DNA from: Fen-1135 sp963705275
Lineage (GTDB): Bacteria > Desulfobacterota > Syntrophia > Syntrophales > UBA2185
Length of the DNA: 64,000 nt
Direction of reading: 5' to 3'
Assembly: GCA_963705275.1 (NCBI GenBank)
Contig: OY970063.1
Coordinates: 2,728,001 to 2,792,000 of the forward strand
Made by a program: the position numbers and the translations under genes. Below the pieces are notes generated by a model. That model ran no database searches and was not told the origin of the DNA. It saw nothing but the letters and a program-made list of their open reading frames with translations. Below are positions 44,652 to 52,348 of the stretch, in pieces (the stretch's first letter is position 1; each line of letters starts with the position of its first letter).

Positions 44652-46093
44652 TTTCACGCAGACGAAGGGTGAGATTTGCTCCATCGCCGACAGGGGACCT
44701 TCATGTCGGGAATGCGAGAACGGCCCTGTTTAATTGGCTCTTTGCCAAACACTATGGCGGCGACTTCATCCTCAGGATAGAAGATACGGATCAGGAAAGG
44801 ACTTCCCCCGTCTTTGAACAGAATATTCTGGAGGATTTGAAATGGCTCTCTATAGAATGGGATGAAGGACCGGAGAAAGGAGGCAGTCTTGGGCCGTACC
44901 ATCAGATTGAGAGGCTAGACACTTACGATAAATACACAAAAGAGCTGATCAGCGCCGGTAAAGTCTACCCATGTTATTGTACGGAAGAAGAATTGGAGGC
45001 GGAACGTGCCTTGCTCCTTTCCATGAGGATGATGCCGAGGTACACGGGGAAGTGCAAGAGGCTGACGGACAAGGAACGTGAAGCGCTGGAAAGCCGCGGC
45101 AGGAAGCCTGCCCTTCGTTTCAGTGTGGGCAAAGGTGCTATTGAATTTAATGATCTCATTCGGGGAGAAATGAGATTTGAGGGTGATGCTATTGGCGATT
45201 TTATTATAGTCCGCTCAAATCGAATTCCATCGTATAACTTTGCTGCCGTAGTGGATGATCACCTTATGGAGATCACCCATGTCATCCGCGGAGAAGACCA
45301 CTTGTCCAATACGGCGATTCAGATTCTTCTCTATAGGGCCCTTGATTTTAAACCTCCTGTCTTTGCCCACCACTCACTCATACTGGGAAAAGACCGCGCA
45401 AAATTGAGCAAACGTCATGGGTCGGTTACTGTTCGCGAATTCAGGAATAGAGGAATCCTATCTCCCGCTCTCTTGAACTACTTATCTCTGCTGGGGGGGT
45501 CTGTCGGCGAGGGGAAGGAAGTTGCTCCCATGAAAGATATCATCAACGTGTTTTCTCTCGATAAGGCCGGCAAAAGCGGCGCCATCTTTGATGAAGGCAA
45601 GCTAAGATGGATAAACGCAATATATATCAGGAATTGCGATATAGATAAGCTGATGGAATTGCTCCTCCCATTTATTAAAGAAGCCGGATATGACATCGAT
45701 CTCATGGATCGTGGGTGGCTTCATCAGGTGGTGGAGGCTTTGAAAGACAACCTCGTGACATTGGCCGACATCGGTCTATATCTGGACATCTTTTTTGATG
45801 ACAAATACCGAATTTCTGAAGAGGCGAGAGCAATCCTCAGCGAGGGTGCTGCTGTCGTGAAAGTTCTTTACAAAGAGTTGGAGAAGAATACCATTGTTGA
45901 TCGGGATTTCTATCCTAACCTGATCAATTCTATCCGGAGAAAGACGGGCCTCAAGGCTAAGGATCTTTTTCTCCCGATCAGGGCAGCTTTAACCGGCAGG
46001 ACCTCGGGGCCGGAACTGGAAAAAGTCTTTGTCATACTTGGGAAAGAATCGATTCTCTGGCGGCTGCAGCGGGCAATTCAAATCGCTGCCTGA
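44648..46093 (+). CDS. gltX: Glutamyl-tRNA synthetase
   Basis: 481 residues, class I. The HIGH-type motif is PTGDLHVGNART and the KMSKS-type motif is KLSKRHGS. A Cys pair (CYCTEEE) is in the zinc region. The C-terminal anticodon-binding part is full length. It charges tRNA-Glu and in some bacteria tRNA-Gln; no amidotransferase lies in the window. Coupled to ispF. Confidence 0.95.
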   Translation: MISRRRRVRFAPSPTGDLHVGNARTALFNWLFAKHYGGDFILRIEDTDQERTSPVFEQNILEDLKWLSIEWDEGPEKGGSLGPYHQIERLDTYDKYTKELISAGKVYPCYCTEEELEAERALLLSMRMMPRYTGKCKRLTDKEREALESRGRKPALRFSVGKGAIEFNDLIRGEMRFEGDAIGDFIIVRSNRIPSYNFAAVVDDHLMEITHVIRGEDHLSNTAIQILLYRALDFKPPVFAHHSLILGKDRAKLSKRHGSVTVREFRNRGILSPALLNYLSLLGGSVGEGKEVAPMKDIINVFSLDKAGKSGAIFDEGKLRWINAIYIRNCDIDKLMELLLPFIKEAGYDIDLMDRGWLHQVVEALKDNLVTLADIGLYLDIFFDDKYRISEEARAILSEGAAVVKVLYKELEKNTIVDRDFYPNLINSIRRKTGLKAKDLFLPIRAALTGRTSGPELEKVFVILGKESILWRLQRAIQIAA

Positions 46094-46482
46094 CCGTACA
46101 GACCGATTGATCTAACTCTCTTGCCTGCAACTCCCCGCCAACACAACATCATGAGCAGAGCAGATTAAGGGCTGAAAAACCACCTTTAGTGTCGGCTATC
46201 CACGGAGACATCAAAAATCACGTTTCCTCGCGGCGTCTCACCGGTTCCTCTCAATCAGCATTTAAGCGGCTTCTTGTCAGGTTTTTGGCAGTAACAAATC
46301 AGGATATTGCCGATGGAAAACCGCTGCATAGTTCTATACGTTAAAATTAATATTATAATACTCTAGAATCACTTGACTGTCCTTTGTTACGAAGAATCGG
46401 AAGTGGTGAGGGTCACTTAAAGTTGGGTTCGTTCATAGATCTGTAATTTGCGAAAATCTCATAATTTCAGAAGGAGGATCAT
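46094..46482. other. Intergenic region after gltX
   Basis: About 390 bases. I see no tRNA cloverleaf, no open frame of note and no clear terminator stem. The AT-rich part near 46340-46370 may hold the promoter of the small membrane protein. Confidence 0.4.
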
Positions 46483-46659
46483 ATGCTGCGGTTGGCTAGC
46501 GCCATACTGATAGTTTTATGGCTGTTGGGGCTGACGACTGGTTTTACGATGAGTTCTTTCATCCATGTTCTTCCGGTGTTTGCTATTATCATCGAATTGA
46601 TCAGAATCGATAATTCAGATGAGGAAACCCTTGCAGCAGGCTCTCAAATTGAAGAATGA
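46483..46659 (+). CDS. Lmo0937-family small membrane protein
   Basis: 58 residues from ATG 46483 with a perfect AAGGAGG upstream. Two short hydrophobic stretches (residues 6-21 and 25-41) around a GF-SS-FIHVL turn match the Lmo0937/DUF5670 family of tiny membrane proteins. Function unknown; relatives are often stress-related. It stands alone. Confidence 0.7.
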   Translation: MLRLASAILIVLWLLGLTTGFTMSSFIHVLPVFAIIIELIRIDNSDEETLAAGSQIEE

Positions 46660-46876
46660 ACTTTGCCAAAATCGGGACCTGTAAGAAAAGATGACCGGTC
46701 GGACTTGCTTTACCTTTATGGTGCCATTGTCCTTTCTGGAACAGAGAGCGAGAGAAAGATAGCTCTCCGAGGTCATGGCTGCTCGCTCAAAGATAAGTTC
46801 TTAACTATGAATTGACATTTTCACCCCGCCCGTTTTAGACTCCGCCAATATCACCAATGCATATAAGGAGAGATGT

Positions 46877-47416
46877 ATGAAAGGATCGGACTTGGAAAAA
46901 TATTGTGAAAAGGCCATTCAGGGCGGAGCGACTCACGCCAAAGAAATTCATCCCAGCAGCATTGTAACAGCCCCTTGGGTAGTGATGAAATGCATGTTCG
47001 GATGCCCTTACAGGGCAGGTTTCTGCTGTCCCCCTCATACGCCGACCTATGGCCAGACAAGAGATATCTTAGATTCTTATCAACGAGCCATCCTTTTCCA
47101 TCGAGAAGCCCCCAGGACGAAGGAGCGGGGAGAACAAAACATGAAATTCTTCGATATGCTCCTCACGATGGAAGGGGATCTCTTCAAAGCTGGCTATTAC
47201 AAGGCTTTCGCAATTTTGGCTGGCCCCTGTGCGCTTTGCAAGGAATGCGGCAAGGTTCAGGGGATACCCTGCCGATTCCCGGCTAAGGCAAGACCATCTA
47301 TGGAGGCATGTGGGATAGATGTTTTCCAAACAGCGAGGAATAGCGGCTTTTTCATAGAGACCCTCCGAGAAAAAACAGAAACGCAAAATCTTTATTGCCT
47401 CATACTTGTGGACTAA
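46877..47416 (+). CDS. DUF2284 Cys-rich metal-binding protein
   Basis: 179 residues. The Cys pattern MFGCPYRAGFCCPPHTPTY and AGPCALCKECGKVQGIPCRFP is typical of DUF2284, thought to bind metal or an iron-sulfur cluster. GGAGAG precedes the ATG. No fused partner; role unknown. It overlaps by a few bases the extended frame of the next gene, but that gene really starts at 47532. Confidence 0.85.
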   Translation: MKGSDLEKYCEKAIQGGATHAKEIHPSSIVTAPWVVMKCMFGCPYRAGFCCPPHTPTYGQTRDILDSYQRAILFHREAPRTKERGEQNMKFFDMLLTMEGDLFKAGYYKAFAILAGPCALCKECGKVQGIPCRFPAKARPSMEACGIDVFQTARNSGFFIETLREKTETQNLYCLILVD

Positions 47417-47531
47417 TATTTTTCTTCAGCTTATTGAAGTCGTGCATGCCGGAAATTTTCCGAGTTCAATGAGCAGTCGCTCTTTCGCGTGCTCAGTGCT
47501 CGCAATGGGGAGAGAAAAACCAGAGGGAGAG

Positions 47532-48875
47532 ATGACTAAAACAATTCAGCACTTGATTAGATGCACCCTAGGCATTTTAGCGGTCTTATTGGTCGCTCTC
47601 GTAGCAGGGGCAGCTGCGGCGGAATTGAGGACTTATGTAAAGGAATATACCTACCGGGCAAGCAAAGCGGACGGCAAAGAATCGAGCCGGACAATAGCCC
47701 ATAGGGAGGTCAAGAAACTTTTGCTGGAAGCGTTGGCTATGGACGTTGAGAAGATAACAGACGCGGGCCGAGTCCAACTGACGAAAGATCAAATTGCAGT
47801 GCTTTCCGCAGGCATAGTAGAGATGGATGTAGAGAACGAGCGGTGGTACGACCGCACATACCGTCTTAAAGCGCGGATTGCGGTTGATCCTGACGAGTTT
47901 ATTAAACGCATGGATGCGCTCTGGAAAGATAAGGAAAAGGTAAAGGAGCTCGCGAAAATAAGGTTGCTGTCCGACGGCCTCTTGCGGGAAAGCGAAAAAT
48001 TGAGAAGAGAATTCATGGCAGCAGCGGGCAAGAGCAGGCTTTCGGTTAAAGCCGTCTATGATAAACAGATAAAGGAGATCAGAGCGGTTGACTGGTATGA
48101 AAAAGGATTCGCCGATATCAATCTCGGCAAGTACGATCAAGCAATTGGCGATTTGAGCATGGCAATTGAGTTGAATCCAAAGGAAGTTGGCCCTTATTAT
48201 AACCGTGGGCTTGTCTATACAAAACTGCGCCGGTACGCTGAGGCCGTACAGGATGATAGCAGGGCGATTGAGCTCGACCCCAAATTTGAAGCTGCCTATA
48301 TCCAGAGAGGATTCACTTTTTTCAATATGGGCCAGGACGATCACGCGATCGATGATTTTAACAAAGCGATTGCGCTGAACCCAAAACCTGCAGCGGCCTA
48401 TAACGGCCGGGGTGTCGTCAATGCCAACCGCCGCAATTTTGATGAGGCCATCAGGGATTATAACCGGGCCATTGAGCTTGCCTCCGGATTTGAGGCAGCC
48501 TACACTAACCGGGGGCTTGCCAATTACAACCTTGGCAGATACGATCAGGCATTTCAGGACTTTGACAGAGTCATCGGCATGGCCCCCAATACGACAAGGG
48601 TGTATGTTTATCGGGGGCTTGCAAATTATAACATCGGGAAATACGATCAAGCTATTGAGGACTATAACGCGGCGATCAAACTCGATCCGAAACAGGCCGA
48701 GGCATATTATAACCTTGCCCGCATCTACTCGCTTAAAGACAATCACGAAAAGGCATTACGCGATCTTGACGCTGCTATAGAGATCAATCAGGGTTATAAA
48801 AATATGGCAAGAAAAGAAAATGACTTCGACAGAATCCGTGAGCTGCCGGAGTTCATCAAGATGATCGGTCCATAG
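47532..48875 (+). CDS. Secreted TPR-repeat protein
   Basis: About 447 residues from ATG 47532; a much longer start at 47406 is not supported. A signal peptide ends near AGAAAAE. Residues 30-200 form an uncharacterised alpha/beta domain like those of periplasmic LPP20-type proteins. From about 215 on there are six to seven TPR units (YDQAIGDLSMAIELNP, YAEAVQDDSRAIELDP and so on), likely a protein-binding scaffold in the periplasm. Function unknown. Confidence 0.82.
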   Translation: MTKTIQHLIRCTLGILAVLLVALVAGAAAAELRTYVKEYTYRASKADGKESSRTIAHREVKKLLLEALAMDVEKITDAGRVQLTKDQIAVLSAGIVEMDVENERWYDRTYRLKARIAVDPDEFIKRMDALWKDKEKVKELAKIRLLSDGLLRESEKLRREFMAAAGKSRLSVKAVYDKQIKEIRAVDWYEKGFADINLGKYDQAIGDLSMAIELNPKEVGPYYNRGLVYTKLRRYAEAVQDDSRAIELDPKFEAAYIQRGFTFFNMGQDDHAIDDFNKAIALNPKPAAAYNGRGVVNANRRNFDEAIRDYNRAIELASGFEAAYTNRGLANYNLGRYDQAFQDFDRVIGMAPNTTRVYVYRGLANYNIGKYDQAIEDYNAAIKLDPKQAEAYYNLARIYSLKDNHEKALRDLDAAIEINQGYKNMARKENDFDRIRELPEFIKMIGP

Positions 48876-48993
48876 AGGAGAACGACGCATATACAGCTCT
48901 CTGAGTTTCAATCTGCACCGAGGGCGAATGGAAAATATCCCGCGGGGAAGAAGGAAAGCAAACCTGACAACGGGAATAATCTGGATTTCTGTC

Positions 48994-49022
48994 TTGACCA
49001 AAATGGGCCAATAAGATATATA
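48994..49022 (+). promoter_or_regulatory. Sigma-70 promoter of pgk
   Basis: TTGACC (48994-48999), 17-base spacer, TATATA (49017-49022), about 60 bases before the pgk start. Confidence 0.6.
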
Positions 49023-49083
49023 TTGCCGTCCTTTTTCCGATAACTAATGTTAAACTGATTGGACGTTGAAGAAAGGGGGAGCC

Positions 49084-50277
49084 ATGAAATTTATTGACGC
49101 GATCGATCTCAAGGGCAAAAAGGTTTTGTTCAGGTTTGACTATAATGTTCCTTTGGACAGTACCCTAAACATAACCGATGATATCAGAATAAGAGCGACA
49201 CTTCCGACAATTAATTATGCCCTCGATGAAGGAGCAAAAGTGATAATCATGTCCCATCTGGGACGACCCAAAGGAAAGGTTTCTCCTGAGTTCAGTCTCG
49301 CTCCGGTGGCGAAAAGGTTGTCGCGACTCCTTAACAAAGAGGTGAAGTTGGCAAAGGACTGTATTGGCGATGAAGTGAAAAAATTAGTGGCAGGTATGAC
49401 TCCGGGAAATGTTGTCCTTCTTGAAAACCTGAGGTTTCACCCTGAAGAGGAAAAGAATTCTGACGAATTTGCTAAAGAGCTTGCCAGTCTGGGAGATGTA
49501 TATATTGATGATGCCTTTGGAAATGCCCACAGAAAACACGCATCAAATGTAGCAATCATCAAGTTCGTAAAGGAATCCGGGGCGGGTTTCCTGATAAAGC
49601 AGGAGTTGAATTACTTAAAGAATGCTGTAGATAATCCGGCGAGACCGTTTGTCGCCATAATCGGGGGCTCTAAAGTATCCGGCAAACTTGAACCGCTGCT
49701 GCACCTTATTGAAAAAGTAGACAAGATGATTATCGGGGGAGGCATGGCTTTTACCTTCCTCAAGGCGCAGGGATATGAAATCGGCAAATCAATTTTTGAA
49801 GAGGAGCTTCTGCCGAAAGCAAAAGAGATCATGGAGACAGCCAAAAAACTGGGCATAAAATTTTATTTGCCCGTTGACTGTGTCATTGCTGAGGACGCAA
49901 GCGCCGAAGCGGAAACCAAGATTGTTCCGGTGCAGGAAATCAACCCTAAGTGGAAAGGCCTTGACATCGGTCCTGCGACGATAACCCTTTTTACCGAGGT
50001 GCTAAGTAACGCCAAGACGATCGTGTGGAATGGTCCGATGGGGATGTTTGAAATCGATGCGTTCGGCAGGGGCACTTCGGCTTTGGCACACAGCATCGCA
50101 AATTCTTATGCCGTCACCATTGTCGGCGGAGGAGACACGGATGTGGCCATTCATAAAGCGGGAGAGAGCGATAGAATCACATACATATCAACAGGCGGCG
50201 GGGCATCTCTCGAGCTTCTTGCCGGTAAATCACTTCCGGCCATTGAGGCCCTTGATGGAATGAAAAGCTCGACCTGA
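49084..50277 (+). CDS. pgk: Phosphoglycerate kinase
   Basis: 397 residues from ATG 49084, with GGGGGAG upstream. RFDYNVPLD, MSHLGRPKG, LLENLRFHPEEEKN and the C-terminal IVGGGDTDVAIHKAG and STGGGASLELLAG motifs are all intact. Glycolysis/gluconeogenesis step next to that of the permuted mutase 11 kb away. A terminator follows (50296-50325). Confidence 0.96.
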   Translation: MKFIDAIDLKGKKVLFRFDYNVPLDSTLNITDDIRIRATLPTINYALDEGAKVIIMSHLGRPKGKVSPEFSLAPVAKRLSRLLNKEVKLAKDCIGDEVKKLVAGMTPGNVVLLENLRFHPEEEKNSDEFAKELASLGDVYIDDAFGNAHRKHASNVAIIKFVKESGAGFLIKQELNYLKNAVDNPARPFVAIIGGSKVSGKLEPLLHLIEKVDKMIIGGGMAFTFLKAQGYEIGKSIFEEELLPKAKEIMETAKKLGIKFYLPVDCVIAEDASAEAETKIVPVQEINPKWKGLDIGPATITLFTEVLSNAKTIVWNGPMGMFEIDAFGRGTSALAHSIANSYAVTIVGGGDTDVAIHKAGESDRITYISTGGGASLELLAGKSLPAIEALDGMKSST

Positions 50278-50295
50278 TCATGAATCGGAACGACG

Positions 50296-50325
50296 AAGGG
50301 GGGCAATAAGACCCCCCTTTTATTT
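50296..50325 (+). terminator. Rho-independent terminator after pgk
   Basis: AAGGGGGG (50296-50303) and CCCCCCTT (50312-50319) form an eight-pair GC stem with an eight-base loop and a T-rich tail. Confidence 0.85.
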
Positions 50326-50379
50326 TGATTGATTATCGCGAAAGCTGGATGGTAGAGATAAGGCAAGTGCCTATTAGAT

Positions 50380-51120
50380 ATGACACGGAATATAAAGATC
50401 ATCCTGGAATACAATGGGACAAGGTATCACGGATGGCAGCGCCAGGCCAACGGACTCACGGTCCAGGAGGTAATTGAAGAAGGCATCAGCAAGATTACGG
50501 AGGAAGACATACGGGTTGTCGGTTCAGGGCGAACGGATGCCGGTGTTCATGCCATGAATCAGGTGGCCAACTTCAGGACAAATTCAAATATAAAGGAAAC
50601 AGGTCTTCTTAGGGGAATAAATAGCCTTCTCCCTTGGGATATTGTTGTCAAGGAACTTACCGAGGTAGATGCATCTTTTCATGCACGGTATGATGCCAAA
50701 AGCAAAATATACATGTATCAGATATATCGTGGAGCCGTCCGCTCAGCACTCTACGGGGATTACGCCTGGTTTATCCACGATACACTTGATACAGAAAAGA
50801 TGAAGGAAGCGGCTAAGCTACTATTGGGGACTTTTGATTTTTCCACCTTCTGCGCTGCAAATTGCGGCATTGAAAATCACGTAAGGACTGTGAAATCAGT
50901 CGATTTGGCACTGGACCGCCGCGGCATGGTGAAGTTCTGCATAGAAGCAGACGGTTTCTTGAAATATATGGTTAGAAACATAGTCGGCACACTTGCAGAT
51001 GTCGGGAGAGGGAAACTGTCCGGAGCTGAATTTATGCGCATCGTGGAGGCGAAAGATAGAAAGCAGGCGGGTCAAACAGCGCCTGCCCATGGACTCTTCT
51101 TGCAGGAAGTAAAGTACTGA
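50380..51120 (+). CDS. truA: tRNA pseudouridine synthase A
   Basis: 246 residues. The catalytic Asp is in SGRTDAGVHAMNQVA; KIYMYQIYRG and MVRNIVGTLADVGRGKLS are further TruA motifs. It makes pseudouridine at positions 38-40 of tRNA. It lies 17 bases before rfbD and may be co-transcribed with it. Confidence 0.95.
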   Translation: MTRNIKIILEYNGTRYHGWQRQANGLTVQEVIEEGISKITEEDIRVVGSGRTDAGVHAMNQVANFRTNSNIKETGLLRGINSLLPWDIVVKELTEVDASFHARYDAKSKIYMYQIYRGAVRSALYGDYAWFIHDTLDTEKMKEAAKLLLGTFDFSTFCAANCGIENHVRTVKSVDLALDRRGMVKFCIEADGFLKYMVRNIVGTLADVGRGKLSGAEFMRIVEAKDRKQAGQTAPAHGLFLQEVKY

Positions 51121-51137
51121 TTAAGAGGGTATCACTG

Positions 51138-51980
51138 ATGAAGGTTCTGATATTAGGCCATAAGGGCATGCTTGGCAGCGATCTTTTCCTGAGGCTTTTT
51201 GCCTTTCATGACGTGACTGGCCGGGACATAGAAGATTTCGATATTGCCTCTTCAGAGGACTGCGAAAAAGTCATTTCAGAAACCGAACCCGACATTGTTG
51301 TCAACGCGGCTGCCTACACGGACGTAGACGGTTGCGAATCGAATAGGGAAAAGTGTTTTTCTGTCAATGCGGAAGGAGTGAAGAATATTGCCTTAACATG
51401 TGGAGAACGGGGTATAAGGATCGTTCACTTCAGTACGGATTATGTTTTTGACGGGGAGAAGCAAACGCCTTATGTGGAAGACGACACGTGCAATCCCATG
51501 AATGTCTATGGCCAGTCGAAGCTTGCAGGGGAGCAGTATTTGAAGCAATTGTCCAACAACTTTCTCCTCGTGCGGTCAGCATGGCTTTATGGGAAGAACG
51601 GGAAAAATTTTGTCAAAACAATTGTGGAAAAAGCAAGAACAGAAAAGTATCTGGAAGTAGTGGATGACCAGGTGGGATCTCCCACATTCACGTGGGATCT
51701 GGCAGGCGCCGTCAAGTTGTTGATTGAGGGTGAGTATACCGGTACCTTTCATATCACCAATAGAGGGAATTGCAGTTGGTATGAATTCGCCGTAAAGATA
51801 TTAAAATTTGCGGGCATGACCGGCGTAACCGTAAACCCGATAAAATCCGATAAATTGGCAAGAGCGGCCAATCGTCCGCACTATAGCGTTCTCAACTGTC
51901 GAAAATTTTCTCAGTCCACTGGAAAAACTATGAGATATTGGCAGGTTGCCGTTGATGATTATCTTGGCAAGATAATATGA
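51138..51980 (+). CDS. rfbD: dTDP-4-dehydrorhamnose reductase
   Basis: 280 residues. GHKGMLGSDL is the NADPH-binding glycine motif, the SDR Tyr-Lys pair is YGQSKLAGE, and STDYVFDG and SAWLYG are typical of RmlD. It makes dTDP-L-rhamnose. The dehydratase gene rfbB is 38 kb away and rfbA/rfbC are not in the window. Confidence 0.94.
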   Translation: MKVLILGHKGMLGSDLFLRLFAFHDVTGRDIEDFDIASSEDCEKVISETEPDIVVNAAAYTDVDGCESNREKCFSVNAEGVKNIALTCGERGIRIVHFSTDYVFDGEKQTPYVEDDTCNPMNVYGQSKLAGEQYLKQLSNNFLLVRSAWLYGKNGKNFVKTIVEKARTEKYLEVVDDQVGSPTFTWDLAGAVKLLIEGEYTGTFHITNRGNCSWYEFAVKILKFAGMTGVTVNPIKSDKLARAANRPHYSVLNCRKFSQSTGKTMRYWQVAVDDYLGKII

Positions 51981-52348
51981 TATATCGTCAGTGACAAGCT
52001 GTTACAGCAATCAACAACTGCAATGAATTCTTTAATAAAATACCTGAAATAATCTTGACACTCTATAGCTATTTCAGTATATTCGTCACCGCTTCCTTCC
52101 AACAGTAAAGGCGCATGTTTCTTGAGGGGCGTAAATCTTTATAAGCTTGAAATATTGCGGCAAGAGACACGCTATATCCATCTTCACTATATCTCAAAAA
52201 ATAATGAACTAACATCTTACCATGAGAATATTGTCAGTTTCCATCTATGCGGCGAGCATGATTCTTACTTTCTCCTTCCATGCGTTGTTCGCACAATTAC
52301 CGGGATAGACGTTTAATATTATAAAAAGCCATTTGGGGGAGGCTTCAA
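51981..52348. other. Leader and promoter region of the beta-helix lipoprotein gene
   Basis: About 370 bases. A good promoter lies at 52055-52083. Downstream of it a nine-codon ATG frame (near 52114) and a 64-codon frame (52122-52316) occur; neither is recognisable. The untranslated leader before the lipoprotein start would be about 260 bases. Confidence 0.45.
52055..52083 (+). promoter_or_regulatory. Sigma-70 promoter upstream of the beta-helix lipoprotein gene
   Basis: A perfect TTGACA (52055-52060), 17-base spacer, TATATT (52078-52083). This is the best promoter match in the window. Confidence 0.7.

Noticed and set aside
46094..46482. tRNA or small RNA after gltX
   Set aside because: No cloverleaf arms or T-loop sequence could be found by eye.
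52122..52316. 64-codon frame in the leader of the beta-helix gene
   Set aside because: TTG start without a convincing ribosome site and no family; listed only as part of the leader.
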